DNA of 64,000 nucleotides from assembly GCF_044788715.1 (NCBI RefSeq), contig NZ_CP173170.1, forward strand, positions 1,860,001-1,924,000, given 5' to 3'. The position numbers were made by a program, and so were the translations under genes. The first letter of the stretch is position 1. Every line of letters starts with the position of its first letter. Shown piece by piece: positions 25,769 to 35,542 of the stretch. Under the pieces are notes generated by a model that had not been told where the DNA came from, did no database searches, and saw only the letters and a list, made by a program, of their open reading frames with translations. This DNA is from Methylotuvimicrobium sp018830325. Lineage in GTDB: Bacteria; Pseudomonadota; Gammaproteobacteria; Methylococcales; Methylomonadaceae.

Positions 25769-28519
25769 TTAGAACTCTATGCTGTATTCGTTTTCAAGCA
25801 ACTTGGCATGAGCCGCTGCGAGCCTTGCGATAGGAATTCTAGGTGCCGAACATGAGACATAATCCAGTTTGATATGATGGCAAAAGCGGATCGATTCCGG
25901 ATGTCCGCCTTGTTCGCCGCAAATACCCACTTTGATATCGGGCCGGGTTTGTCGCCCCAATTCAACTGTCATTTTCATCAATTGACCGACACCCTTAGCG
26001 TCGAGCACTTCAAACGGGTTATCCGCTAGTAGCCCGGATTCGTTGTACAAGGGCAGGAATTTATTTTCGGCATCTTCCCTGGAAAACGAAAAAGTCGCTT
26101 GCGTCAGATCGTTGGTACCGAACGAGAAAAATTCGGCGACATCGGCCAGTTTTGCCGCGCGCGTGCAAGCCCTAACGGTTTCGACCATTGTGCCGAATTT
26201 GAATTCCAAGTCTATGCCATACTGTTTTTCGACCTCTTTTTGAATTTGATCGACGTAAGACTTAACTTTTATCAATTCCTGAACGGTAATGACTTGAGGC
26301 ACCATGATTTCGGGCAAAATCGGTTTGCGTTGCTTAATACATAGCGCTGCCGCTTCAAGAATCGAGCGGATCTGCATTTGGTAGATCTCAGGGTAGGACA
26401 TACCCAGTCTGACGCCTCGATGGCCGAGCATCGGGTTCACTTCGTAGAGCTCTTTGACCTTACTCAGCATCAATTCCTTTTTTGCGATCGCTTTGTTGAT
26501 GACCTCTTCGTTCAGATGATTGAACGGCGACGGCAATAAGGCATGTGAACCCAAGGTGTCGAGTGTAACTTGTTGACCTTGAATCATGATTTTATATTGA
26601 TTCAAGGCCCGGATTTCATCTTCCAATTGATGTTCGCCGGGCAGGAACTCATGCATCGGCGGGTCCAGCAGGCGGACCGTGACCGGATAAGGTGACATGG
26701 CCTCAAAAAGTTCTTGAAAATCGTCGCGTTGAATCGGGAATAACTTGGCTAAAGCTTCCTGGCGCGCTTCCTTGTTGCCGGCAAGAATCATATCGATAAC
26801 GAGCGGCAGGCGGTCGGAGGCGTTAAACATGCGTTCGGTGCGGCATAAACCGACTCCTGTAGCCCCATAGCTTGCGGCCAAGCGGGCGCGTTCCGGCGTA
26901 TCGACATTGGCATGCACTTCCAATTCGGCAACTTCATCGGCCCAAGATAACAGGGTTTTCAATTCTTCCGAAAAAGAGGGTTCGATCGTGGGGATTCTAC
27001 CTAAAAAGATCAAACCGGTACTGCCGTCGATTGTGATCATATCGCCTTCACGGATATGCAATTCGCCTATGACGGCTTGACGCGAGCGGACATCGATTTT
27101 GATGTCCTCGGCGCCGGCTACGCAAGCCTTGCCCATGCCTCTGGCCACAACGGCGGCATGCGAAGTTTTCCCGCCGCGACTGGTCAGAATGCCTTGCGCG
27201 GCAAAAAAACCGTGAATATCCTCGGGCTTGGTTTCTTCTCTCAGTAAAATGACCGCTTCGCCCGCACGACCTAATTGTTCGGCCGTGTCGGCTTCGAATA
27301 CGCATTTACCGCAGGCTGCGCCCGGCGAGGCCGGTAAGCCTTGTGCAACCGCTTCGGCTGTTGAATTAGGGTCGAGTTGCGGATGCAAGAGTTGTTCAAG
27401 CAATTCGGGGTTGATCCGCAATAAGGCGCGATTTTTGTCGATCAAGCCTTCGGCAACCATTTCGACCGACGTTCTGACCATCGCAGTCGCATTCATTTTG
27501 CCGTTACGCGTTTGCAGGCAATAGAGTATGCCTCGCTCGATCGTGTATTCGTAATCCTGAACTTCTTTGTAATGGGTTTCGAGTTTATTGCGTAATTCGA
27601 CCAGTTGTCGGTAAAGATCGGGCATTTCATTAGATAGTTCGTGCACCGGTTTCGGAGTGCGAATGCCGGCAACGACATCTTCGCCTTGCGCATTGACCAA
27701 ATATTCGCCGTACATCTCATTGGTGCCGGTTCCCGGATTGCGTGTAAAGCCGACCCCGGTCGCGCAGTCGTTGCCCATGTTGCCGAATACCATCGTCACG
27801 ACATTGACGGCGGTGCCATTGGCCATTTTCGGAGTGATATGGAATTCCCGGCGGTAATCGACCGCGCGTTTACCCATCCATGAATTAAAAACCGCTTTTA
27901 TCGATAGTTCCAGTTGTTCATAGACATCTTCAGGAAAGGGTTTTCCGGTTTCTTCATGAACCACTTGCAGGAACAGTTCGCTGATTTGGCGTAAATGTTC
28001 GGAGTCAAGACCGACATCGGCTTTAATGCCGGCTTGTTTCTTGATGGCATCAAAATGCTGATCGAATTTTTCGTCGTCAATACCCAAAGCGACCTTGCCA
28101 AACAGTTGAATGAAGCGCCGATACGCGTCATAGGCAAAACGCGGGTCGCCGGTTTGATCGATCAAACCGGCTAGGGTTTGTTTGTTGAGACCAAGGTTCA
28201 AAATCGTATCCATCATGCCCGGCATCGATATCGCCGAGCCGGAACGTACCGAGACTAGTAAGGGGTTGTCGCGGCCGCCGAATTGTTTTTCGGTTTGCGT
28301 TTCGACTTCGGTAATGTGAGCTTTGACTTCATCCATTAAGCCGTCGGGTAAGCGCTGGTTGTTTATATAATCTAGGCAGGCGGTCGTGGTTATGACAAAT
28401 CCTGGAGGAACGTTGAGTCCGATTTGCGTCATTTCGCACAGATTCGCGCCTTTTCCGCCCAATAGCATTTTGTTTTTGCCGTCGCCTTTTTGGAACGAGT
28501 AAATATATTGTTCAGTCAT
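25769..28519 (-). CDS. ppdK: Pyruvate phosphate dikinase
   Basis: A 916-residue PPDK that interconverts pyruvate, ATP and Pi with PEP, AMP and PPi in the cytoplasm. The ATP-grasp domain occupies about 1-380 (KMLLGGKGANLCEM at the start, SVRSGSAISMPGMMDTILN). The phosphohistidine domain carries LTSRGGKTSHAAVVARGMG with the catalytic His. The PEP/pyruvate domain spans the C-terminal part (GVGLCRTERMF, VGICGEQGGHP). Length is that of bacterial PPDK (870-920). In methylotrophs PPi-linked PPDK takes part in glycolysis/gluconeogenesis. No PPDK regulatory protein gene is adjacent. The histone-deacetylase-like gene follows on the same strand about 75 bases upstream in coordinates. Confidence 0.97.
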   Translation of the reverse strand: MTEQYIYSFQKGDGKNKMLLGGKGANLCEMTQIGLNVPPGFVITTTACLDYINNQRLPDGLMDEVKAHITEVETQTEKQFGGRDNPLLVSVRSGSAISMPGMMDTILNLGLNKQTLAGLIDQTGDPRFAYDAYRRFIQLFGKVALGIDDEKFDQHFDAIKKQAGIKADVGLDSEHLRQISELFLQVVHEETGKPFPEDVYEQLELSIKAVFNSWMGKRAVDYRREFHITPKMANGTAVNVVTMVFGNMGNDCATGVGFTRNPGTGTNEMYGEYLVNAQGEDVVAGIRTPKPVHELSNEMPDLYRQLVELRNKLETHYKEVQDYEYTIERGILYCLQTRNGKMNATAMVRTSVEMVAEGLIDKNRALLRINPELLEQLLHPQLDPNSTAEAVAQGLPASPGAACGKCVFEADTAEQLGRAGEAVILLREETKPEDIHGFFAAQGILTSRGGKTSHAAVVARGMGKACVAGAEDIKIDVRSRQAVIGELHIREGDMITIDGSTGLIFLGRIPTIEPSFSEELKTLLSWADEVAELEVHANVDTPERARLAASYGATGVGLCRTERMFNASDRLPLVIDMILAGNKEARQEALAKLFPIQRDDFQELFEAMSPYPVTVRLLDPPMHEFLPGEHQLEDEIRALNQYKIMIQGQQVTLDTLGSHALLPSPFNHLNEEVINKAIAKKELMLSKVKELYEVNPMLGHRGVRLGMSYPEIYQMQIRSILEAAALCIKQRKPILPEIMVPQVITVQELIKVKSYVDQIQKEVEKQYGIDLEFKFGTMVETVRACTRAAKLADVAEFFSFGTNDLTQATFSFSREDAENKFLPLYNESGLLADNPFEVLDAKGVGQLMKMTVELGRQTRPDIKVGICGEQGGHPESIRFCHHIKLDYVSCSAPRIPIARLAAAHAKLLENEYSIEF

Positions 28520-28595
28520 GGTAGATCCGTATTTGAGCTGATGGAAAAAAGAGAGGGTCTTTGAGTGTCTTTAGCATACGGTAATTCGCAATAAA

Positions 28596-29543
28596 TTAAA
28601 AAGCGTTTCTAACAGGGTTCATGAGGGATTTAACATGCGCGGCAACACTCTCGGCCAAAGCTTTAATATGATAACCGCCCTCCAATACGGATAAAACTCG
28701 GCCCTTAGCGCTTTCTTCGGCAATGGCTTTTATATGTTCGGTGACCCACTGGTAGTCTTCCGTAGTTAGCCGAATGCCGGCTAACGGATCGTCTTGGTGA
28801 GCGTCGAACCCTGCGGATATCAATATCAGATCAGGCTTGAAATGTTGAACCGCCGGTAAAATAATCGAGCTGTACAGCTGTCTGAATTCGGTGCTGGAAG
28901 CCCCAGGATGCAGCGGCACATTTACGATGTTGCCGACGCCGGTTTCCTTGGGGTGCCCCGTGCCGGGATAATGGGGCATTTCATGAGACGAAGCGTAGAG
29001 TATCTGAGGTTGTTTGTAAAACGCAGCTTGTGTTCCATTGCCGTGATGTACATCGAAATCGATGATCGCAATCTTGCCGACGGAATAATGCAACCGTGCA
29101 TATTCCGCCGCGATGGCAATATTATTGAATAGGCAAAAGCCCATCGGTCGATCGGGTTCGGCATGATGTCCGGGCGGGCGAACCGCGCAAAAAGCGGAAG
29201 TCGCCTGATGTGTGCAGAGTTTATCCACTGCATCGCAAACGGCAGCGACCGCGAGTAAGGCGGCGGTCCCGGAGCCGGGAGAGAGGATGGTGTCGTGATC
29301 GAGCGCATGCAAGCCCTGGTTGGGAATGCTGTTGAGAATGCCGTCGATCATAGCTGGACTATGAATTAACGCAACTTTTTCTTGAAGATCGTCACGCCAT
29401 TTAGGTTGCACCCGGATCAAGCGCTTAAAATTCGGCGCGTTTAAGGCTTCGTCGATTGCCAGCAGCCTAGCGGCGCATTCAGGGTGGCCGGGGCCGGTAT
29501 CATGCTCTAAAAAGGCCGGATGTGTGTAGTACAGTGTGGGCAT
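28596..29543 (-). CDS. Histone deacetylase superfamily (acetylpolyamine amidohydrolase-like) hydrolase
   Basis: A 315-residue arginase/deacetylase-fold Zn enzyme. All active-site motifs are visible: AVRPPGHHAEPDRPMGFCLF (the HH charge relay), IDFDVHHGNGTQAAF (Zn ligands Asp and His), and ILISAGFDAHQDDPLAG (third Zn ligand). Bacterial members remove acetyl groups from polyamines, acetoin-related compounds or protein lysines; the substrate cannot be told from sequence. It lies downstream of no obvious partner, though ppdK is next on the same strand after about 76 bases and may be co-transcribed. Confidence 0.93.
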   Translation of the reverse strand: MPTLYYTHPAFLEHDTGPGHPECAARLLAIDEALNAPNFKRLIRVQPKWRDDLQEKVALIHSPAMIDGILNSIPNQGLHALDHDTILSPGSGTAALLAVAAVCDAVDKLCTHQATSAFCAVRPPGHHAEPDRPMGFCLFNNIAIAAEYARLHYSVGKIAIIDFDVHHGNGTQAAFYKQPQILYASSHEMPHYPGTGHPKETGVGNIVNVPLHPGASSTEFRQLYSSIILPAVQHFKPDLILISAGFDAHQDDPLAGIRLTTEDYQWVTEHIKAIAEESAKGRVLSVLEGGYHIKALAESVAAHVKSLMNPVRNAF

Positions 29544-29590
29544 GCGTTTTAGTTCTGACGATAAATAATTGCTTAGACTTTTTTGTTAGC

Positions 29591-29648
<58 letters not shown>

Positions 29649-29709
29649 AATTGGCGAAATAAGACTTATTGTTATTGACTGCTAAATCGGTAAAGCTATG
29701 GTCAATATC

Positions 29710-30204
29710 TCAAGTACGTTGCTCAGTTGTCGAGTTTTGGGTCATTTCGAACATTGTTCGATCCGGTTTGCCTTGGATATAGGACGCTCCCGGGTCGATA
29801 ATAAATTGACCGCGCATCGCGGTTCTACCCAGCAGCATACGGAATTTCATATTGTCGCGATTGGTTAGAGTCAGTTCTGCTGTGATCAGTGAAGTGCCAA
29901 GAAGAAGTTCGGTTTCAATCACATAACGGCGACTTTTGTGTCCGCCGGAGTCGGTCACCATGCGCAGATCTTTAACTTGAGCATGGCATTCGATGACCGT
30001 ATCGATGCGATGTTGGTCGGGGTGAATGTTGAACATGATCCAATGATCCTTGCCTTTTTTATAGGGGTCGATATAAAAGGCGTGTAAAGCCGAAGTGCGA
30101 GCACCGGTATCGATTTTGGCTTTTATCCGGGGGATATTTAAACCCGGCAAGGCCAGCCATTCTCTCCAGCCTAATTTTGGCAGTTCAACGAATTCTGAAG
30201 TCAT
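29710..30204 (-). CDS. Retropepsin-like aspartic protease (COG4067 / RloA family)
   Basis: A 164-residue protein of the COG4067 family, often named ATP-dependent zinc protease but structurally a retropepsin-like fold. Seen: LGWREWLALPGLNIPRIKAK, the D-T-G-type active-site motif IDTGARTSALHAF, and the second conserved block FRMLLGRTAMRGQFIIDPG. The ATG at 30204 (MTSEF) was chosen over the ATG at 30237, because the latter lies inside the ispG terminator hairpin and would add a non-family N-terminus. Family members are often neighbours of rimK-type ATP-grasp genes; none is seen here. Physiological substrate unknown. Confidence 0.82.
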   Translation of the reverse strand: MTSEFVELPKLGWREWLALPGLNIPRIKAKIDTGARTSALHAFYIDPYKKGKDHWIMFNIHPDQHRIDTVIECHAQVKDLRMVTDSGGHKSRRYVIETELLLGTSLITAELTLTNRDNMKFRMLLGRTAMRGQFIIDPGASYIQGKPDRTMFEMTQNSTTEQRT

Positions 30205-30218
30205 GGTGTCTGATTCAT

Positions 30219-30248
30219 CAAAAAGCCCCGGTATCAAAACCGGGGCTT
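30219..30248 (-). terminator. Rho-independent terminator of ispG
   Basis: On the minus strand the stem AAGCCCCGG / CCGGGGCTT encloses an eight-base loop and is followed by a run of T. It begins 12 bases after the ispG stop. It lies directly upstream of the protease-like gene. Confidence 0.85.
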
Positions 30249-30259
30249 ATGGTTGCCGG

Positions 30260-31486
30260 CTACTGAGCCGTGGTTCCGTAGTGAGTTTCAATATAGCGTT
30301 CGACCAGCGCTTGAAATTCCTCGGCTATATGATCGCCTTTCAAAGTGACTGTTTTGACACCGTCTTCATAAACCGGAGCGACCGGAGTTTCTCCGGTGCC
30401 GGGCAAGCTGATGCCGATACTGGCATTCTTGCTTTCTCCGGGGCCGTTTACGACGCAACCCATGACCGCGACTTCCATTTCTTCGACGCCGGGATATTTA
30501 GTGCGCCAAGACGGCATACTGACGCGCAGATAATTTTGAATTTCCATCGCCAATTTTTGGAAATAGTCGCTGGTCGTTCTGCCGCAACCGGGGCAGGCGA
30601 TAACCATCGGGGTAAACGAGCGAAAGCCCATGGTTTGCAAAATTTCCTGTGCGACAACGACTTCTTGAGTTCTGGCGGTGCCGGGTTCAGGCGTTAGCGA
30701 GATCCGAATCGTATCGCCGATACCCTGTTGCATGAGGACGGATAGGGCAGCCGAAGAGGCTACGATACCTTTCGAGCCCATGCCGGCTTCGGTTAGACCT
30801 AGGTGTAATGCGTAATCGCAGCGTTTACTCAGGTCTTGATAAATGCTGATTAATTCCTGAACGTTGCTGATTTTACAAGACAATAAAATTTTGTTGGCGG
30901 GTAGGCCTATTTCCTCGGCGCGGGCTGCGCTTTCGAGTGCCGAGACGATGATCGCTTCTCGAGTAACGGCAGGTAGTTCGTCCGGATTTTCTTTTTGTCT
31001 GTTTTCATCCAAAAGGCGCGTTAAAACCGCTTGATCCAGACTACCGCCGTTAACGCCGATTCGAACGGGCTTGTCGTAGCGGCAAGCGAACTCGATCATT
31101 TGTTGAAATTGCGGGTCGCGGTTTTTACCGCGTCCGACATTCCCGGGATTGATGCGATATTTATCTAAGGCTTCGGCGCAGGCGGGGTATTTTTCGAGTA
31201 ATTTATGTCCGTTAAAATGGAAATCGCCGACGATCGGAACGGTAAAACCTTTTTGATTGAGTTGGTTGCGGATTTCGGGAACGGCTTTAGCCGCGTCTTC
31301 GGAGTTGACGGTAATCCGTACGATTTCCGAGCCGGCCTTCGACAGTTCCATGACTTGGTTGACTGTCGCTTTGATATCGGCGGTATCGGTATTGGTCATC
31401 GATTGAACGACGATTGGCGCGCCGCCGCCCACTTTGATGTCGCCGATTTGAACTTGATGGGTAATTTTTCTTGGGCTGATTGACAT
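30260..31486 (-). CDS. ispG: 4-hydroxy-3-methylbut-2-enyl diphosphate synthase
   Basis: A 408-residue [4Fe-4S] enzyme of the methylerythritol-phosphate isoprenoid pathway. It reductively opens the cyclic MEcPP to HMBPP using flavodoxin or ferredoxin electrons. The N-terminal TIM barrel has VQIGDIKVGGGAPIVVQSMT and RINPGNVGRG. The C-terminal cluster domain has the cysteine ligands in ACPGCGRTTSDYF and VMGCVVNGPGES. Length matches the two-domain bacterial form. It ends at a clear terminator. Divergently transcribed from the metallophosphoesterase gene. Confidence 0.97.
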   Translation of the reverse strand: MSISPRKITHQVQIGDIKVGGGAPIVVQSMTNTDTADIKATVNQVMELSKAGSEIVRITVNSEDAAKAVPEIRNQLNQKGFTVPIVGDFHFNGHKLLEKYPACAEALDKYRINPGNVGRGKNRDPQFQQMIEFACRYDKPVRIGVNGGSLDQAVLTRLLDENRQKENPDELPAVTREAIIVSALESAARAEEIGLPANKILLSCKISNVQELISIYQDLSKRCDYALHLGLTEAGMGSKGIVASSAALSVLMQQGIGDTIRISLTPEPGTARTQEVVVAQEILQTMGFRSFTPMVIACPGCGRTTSDYFQKLAMEIQNYLRVSMPSWRTKYPGVEEMEVAVMGCVVNGPGESKNASIGISLPGTGETPVAPVYEDGVKTVTLKGDHIAEEFQALVERYIETHYGTTAQ

Positions 31487-31574
31487 AGACTTAAATCTTT
31501 ATGGAAATGGTTGACATTATCTGAAAGAATGATCGCAATTATACTCTATACGGACAATTCTAAAGAGTTAAATC

Positions 31575-32303
31575 GTGAAGATTAATTATTTTTCTGATGT
31601 TCATTTGGAATTCGGCAATTTACAAACACCAAGCAATGACGCCGACATCATCATTGCCGCCGGCGATATTGGTGTAAATAAACAAGGTGTGGATTGGCTG
31701 AAATCCTTCAACAAACCGGTCATTTATGTGGCCGGTAATCACGAGTTTTATACCGGGGAATATCATGACGTGCTGAAAATGCTACGAATGGAATGCGCTG
31801 GAAGCCGAGTTCATTTTTTGGAAAATAACATCTTCGTTTATCAGGATGTCAGGTTTGTGGGGTGTACGCTGTGGGCTGATTTAATGATTGACGGGGTGGA
31901 GACTGCTGAGGCGTTAGGCAAAACCTTGAATGATTTTAGAAAAATCACTTATAGCGGTCATGCTTTCGATATTGAAAGCTTTTATAAATTACATCAGCGA
32001 TCGAAACAATGGCTTGAAGCCGAATTGCGACGGCCATTCGACGGCAAGACCGTAGTAGTGACACATCATGCGCCGACTTCATGGAGTTGGAACGATTCGC
32101 CATATGCGTTGAAAAAGTTTGCTTATTGCAATGATTTAAAAGCCTTTTTACATGAGTACGAGGTAGCGGCTTGGTTTCATGGTCATGTGCATAGCATAAG
32201 CGACTATCGTATCGCCGGCGCTCGAATACTTTGCAATCCAAGAGGTTATATGGGGCGTAAAACGGTTGACGGTTTTGATGTGAATAAGGTCGTTGAGATT
32301 TGA
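31575..32303 (+). CDS. Calcineurin-type metallophosphoesterase
   Basis: A 242-residue protein with every dinuclear-metal motif of the superfamily in order: FSDVHLEFGN, IIAAGDIGV, VAGNHEFY, VVTHHAPTSWSW and AWFHGHVHSISDY. It should hydrolyse phosphoesters in the cytoplasm (no signal peptide). The substrate (nucleotide, protein or small phosphoester) cannot be told. Stand-alone gene between ispG (divergent) and ftsK, with about 230 bases to the latter. Confidence 0.88.
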   Translation: MKINYFSDVHLEFGNLQTPSNDADIIIAAGDIGVNKQGVDWLKSFNKPVIYVAGNHEFYTGEYHDVLKMLRMECAGSRVHFLENNIFVYQDVRFVGCTLWADLMIDGVETAEALGKTLNDFRKITYSGHAFDIESFYKLHQRSKQWLEAELRRPFDGKTVVVTHHAPTSWSWNDSPYALKKFAYCNDLKAFLHEYEVAAWFHGHVHSISDYRIAGARILCNPRGYMGRKTVDGFDVNKVVEI

Positions 32304-32532
32304 AGGCTGTGTGTGGGGGTAAGCGGTAAGTCGTGAAGGGGAAGTGAAAGCATTCTTTCCCTTTCTGGATCTTCACCGAAATTTGAAATTCTGCTTTCGG
32401 CAGCTTCCGCATCGACGTATTTGCCCTAGGTTAGCGATCATCTGTTTTTCCCGGTCTTGGGCTAATTCATGTTACATATTCAATTAATCATCTATAATGA
32501 TGTTTTATCGAATAAATTAAGAGAACTTGTTT

Positions 32533-34809
32533 ATGTCTGCAGTGATTGAAGAAAAAACATTTCGAGGTTTGCGAGAGGTTGCCTTATTAGGTTTGGCGGC
32601 CTGTGCATTGTTCTTTTTAATTTCACTCGTCACTTTTAGTAATGAAGATGCCGGCTGGACCCATAGCGGCACCGGGCAAGGCATCAATAACGCCGGCGGC
32701 ATGGTGGGTGCCTGGCTGGCCGATTTTACGCTCAGCGTTTTCGGATTGATGGCGTATTTGTTTCCGATCATGATAATTCGCCAAGCCTATTTGATGTATG
32801 TCGGAAAAAGCCGGGAAACCGCTAAACTGAGCATTGCGGTTAGTTGGTTAGGGTTTATCGCTACCTTGATGGCTGGAACTTCATTGATCTATCTGCATTT
32901 TCTGAGAATTCGCATCGATTTGCCCGGTTCGACAGGCGGCATTTTAGGCCAGGAAACCGGGGATATTTTTGTGTTGGCGTTGGGAGATTCCGGTGCGACC
33001 TTAATGTTATTGGCGATTCTATTGGCCGGTGTGACGCTATTTACGGGCTTGTCTTGGTTTAAATTGATGGATGGCGTGGGTAAATACACCTTACTGTTTT
33101 TTCGTTGGTTAGGCCAAGGACTGTTCGGGGTGCTACAAAATCAATATGAAAGACGGGTCGCGGAGTCTCCGGTTTCGGCCAAGCCTCGTGAAAAATCGAA
33201 AGGAAAAATCCTGAAAAAAACCAAAGCCGCTCCAGTAGTGGATTTGCAAGAAGAATCGTTTGTTCCACCAAGTAAAACCAAGCAAAAGAAAATCGATTTT
33301 AGTAAGGTTTCAGAAGGCGAATTGCCGCCTTTATCTTTGCTCGACGAACGCAATATTCGAGTCAAAGGTTATTCGCCAAGCGAATTGGAGGATATGTCCC
33401 GTTTGGTCGAGGAAATACTACAGGATTTCAATGTCGTGGCCGAAGTGGTTGCTGTCCATCCCGGTCCGGTAATCACTCGTTTCGAATTGCAACCGGCGGC
33501 CGGCGTTAAAGTCAGTCGAGTCAGTAGTTTGTCGAAAGACCTTGCTCGTGCGTTATCGGTAACCAGCGTTCGTATCGTCGAAGTCATTCCCGGCAAGCCT
33601 TATATCGGTCTGGAGATCCCGAATCAAGAACGCGAAATGGTGACTTTACGCGAATTGTTGGCTTCGCAAGGTTTCGAGAAAGCTAAATCGCCGCTGACCT
33701 TGGCGATGGGCAAGGATATTTCCGGTGCGCCGGTCGTTGCCGACCTAGGCAAAATGCCGCATGCTTTGGTGGCCGGTACGACCGGTTCCGGTAAGTCGGT
33801 TGCGATCAATACGATGATTTTAAGCCTGCTGTACCGAGCCACGCCGAAAGAAGTTCGAATGATCATGATCGATCCGAAAATGTTGGAACTGTCGGTTTAC
33901 GAAGGCATTCCGCATTTATTGACGCCGGTCGTGACCGATATGAAAGAGGCCAGTAATGCCTTGCGTTGGGCTGTCGCCGAAATGGAGCGCCGTTACAAGT
34001 TGATGTCCAAGATGGGGGTCAGAAATCTGGCTGGTTTCAATCAATTGATCAACGATGCCGATGCGAAAGGTGAAAGCATACGCGATCCGTTTTTTGTGTT
34101 GGAGAGACCGCTCGAAGAGGGCGAGGAATTTCCGGTTTTGACGACCTTGCCGAGTATCGTTATCGTAATCGACGAACTGGCCGATATGATGATGATCGTC
34201 GGCAAAAAAGTCGAGGAGTTGATCGCAAGATTGGCGCAAAAAGCCCGGGCGGCCGGCATTCATTTGATTCTGGCGACGCAACGGCCGTCGGTCGATGTCT
34301 TGACCGGTTTAATCAAGGCCAACGTGCCGACTCGGATATCGTTTCAGGTGTCTTCGCGCATCGATTCTCGAACCATTTTGGATCAGGGCGGGGCGGAAAC
34401 GTTATTAGGCAACGGTGATATGTTATTTTTGCCCTCAGGAACCAGTATTCCCATTCGCGCGCACGGTGCGTTCGTCGACGATCACGAAGTGCATCGTATT
34501 GTCGAGTTTCTTAAAGAAACGGGGCCTGCCGATTATTTGGACGAAATTACCCAAGAGCGAAGCGATAATAGCGATGGGTTCGGCGGGCTTTCCGATACTG
34601 ATAGTGAAACCGATGCGCTTTACGACGAGGCGGTTCAGTTTGTTACCGAAACGCGTAAGGCGTCGATATCCAGTGTGCAGCGCCGTTTTAAGGTTGGCTA
34701 TAACCGTGCGGCTCGCATGATTGAGGATATGGAGGCGGCAGGTGTCGTGAGTCCGGCGGAATCTAACGGTTCGCGCGAAGTATTGGCGCCACCGCCGCCG
34801 AAAGATTGA
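32533..34809 (+). CDS. ftsK: DNA translocase FtsK
   Basis: A 758-residue division-associated DNA pump. Four hydrophobic segments lie in the first roughly 185 residues, then a short charged linker (shorter than in E. coli, like the SpoIIIE-size class). The motor domain has Walker A VAGTTGSGKSVAINTMI and Walker B IVIVIDELADMMMI. The C-terminal gamma winged helix (QRRFKVGYNRAARMIEDMEA) recognises KOPS and activates XerCD at dif. ATG at 32533 chosen, with AAGAGA upstream; a TTG two codons earlier is less likely. A two-helix small membrane protein gene follows after 19 bases. Confidence 0.96.
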   Translation: MSAVIEEKTFRGLREVALLGLAACALFFLISLVTFSNEDAGWTHSGTGQGINNAGGMVGAWLADFTLSVFGLMAYLFPIMIIRQAYLMYVGKSRETAKLSIAVSWLGFIATLMAGTSLIYLHFLRIRIDLPGSTGGILGQETGDIFVLALGDSGATLMLLAILLAGVTLFTGLSWFKLMDGVGKYTLLFFRWLGQGLFGVLQNQYERRVAESPVSAKPREKSKGKILKKTKAAPVVDLQEESFVPPSKTKQKKIDFSKVSEGELPPLSLLDERNIRVKGYSPSELEDMSRLVEEILQDFNVVAEVVAVHPGPVITRFELQPAAGVKVSRVSSLSKDLARALSVTSVRIVEVIPGKPYIGLEIPNQEREMVTLRELLASQGFEKAKSPLTLAMGKDISGAPVVADLGKMPHALVAGTTGSGKSVAINTMILSLLYRATPKEVRMIMIDPKMLELSVYEGIPHLLTPVVTDMKEASNALRWAVAEMERRYKLMSKMGVRNLAGFNQLINDADAKGESIRDPFFVLERPLEEGEEFPVLTTLPSIVIVIDELADMMMIVGKKVEELIARLAQKARAAGIHLILATQRPSVDVLTGLIKANVPTRISFQVSSRIDSRTILDQGGAETLLGNGDMLFLPSGTSIPIRAHGAFVDDHEVHRIVEFLKETGPADYLDEITQERSDNSDGFGGLSDTDSETDALYDEAVQFVTETRKASISSVQRRFKVGYNRAARMIEDMEAAGVVSPAESNGSREVLAPPPPKD

Positions 34810-34828
34810 TGTTGCGTAGAGCTCGAAA

Positions 34829-35038
34829 ATGAATATAGCACTGGTTGGCGGTTTGATTTTGATCGTTTCCCTCGTCGGAGGCTGGTTGTTGTCGGCACAA
34901 AAAAAATCGGAAGAAAAACCGATCAAGATTATGCTCTTCATGGTGTATTTCTGGCTGTTGTTTTTTGTTCAACTGGCCATTTTGGCGATCGTCTATTACT
35001 ACGATAAAAAATATGGCCTTGAATGGGTTATCAGCTAA
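34829..35038 (+). CDS. Small two-helix membrane protein
   Basis: A 69-residue protein with an N-terminal hydrophobic helix (about 3-24), a charged loop QKKSEEKPIKI and a second helix (about 35-58), ending DKKYGLEWVIS. The composition is that of a real inner-membrane protein rather than a shadow frame. It lies 19 bases after ftsK on the same strand. In many proteobacteria lolA follows ftsK; it is absent here. No function recognised. Confidence 0.65.
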   Translation: MNIALVGGLILIVSLVGGWLLSAQKKSEEKPIKIMLFMVYFWLLFFVQLAILAIVYYYDKKYGLEWVIS

Positions 35039-35140
35039 TGCCATTTAGTGTTTTATCCACGGCAACAATCGACCCCTTTATCCTAAATTTGGCTGTTTAA
35101 CCATGTTTGATGATTTTCAGGGTGTAATACTTTTTCTAAA

Positions 35141-35538
35141 TTACTGTGAAAGGTCGTAGATTTAGACTCATTATCTAATTTTTCGATATACAAATCTCCG
35201 TTCTGGCAATTCCGGTTCCGAAGAGGGTGCGGTTGCTCGCCCGACAAGCGTCGGCGGCAAGGCAGATTTTTGCTCCTCGGCAACTGCTCCTGCGTTGCTC
35301 TAATACACGCCATCCATGGCGTAATGCAAAATCTGCATTCATGCCATCCTTGGCAATCAGTCGCCGCCGTCGAGCTTACAGGGACGTATTCACCCAGCCC
35401 CTAAATTCCATAGCCCATCGGTCATGGTTAATAGTCTTACTAATTTAGGGGCTGGGTCCTGTCGGGCGAGTGATCGCACCCTCCGCCACTAGAGAGCGTT
35501 TATTTGCCGGGGCGATGGCCAGGCCTTCATGAACGTTA
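35141..35538. repeat. Family-E nested repeat, full copy E1
   Basis: Starts TTACTGTGAAAGG and ends GGCCTTCATGAACGTTA. The core runs from GAGGGTGCGGTTGCTCGCCC (35224) to the inverted GGGCGAGTGATCGCACCCTC (35483). The core contains a central module (GGCAGATTTTTGCTCCTCGG and onwards) and a 64-bp palindrome at 35393-35456 inserted in the host motif. The same outer flanks bound copies at 44.1, 44.5, 49.1 and 58.1 kb. It fills the gap between the small membrane protein and queG. Confidence 0.8.
35393..35456. repeat. 64-bp palindromic module M, copy 2
   Basis: CCCAGCCCCTAAATTCCATA at the left end is inverted as AATTTAGGGGCTGGG at the right. The centre reads CATCGGTCATGGTTAATAG. It interrupts the host motif between GGACGTATTCA and TCCTGTCGGG; the uninterrupted form is at 49208-49232. 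Confidence 0.8.
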
Positions 35539-35542
35539 CGTT

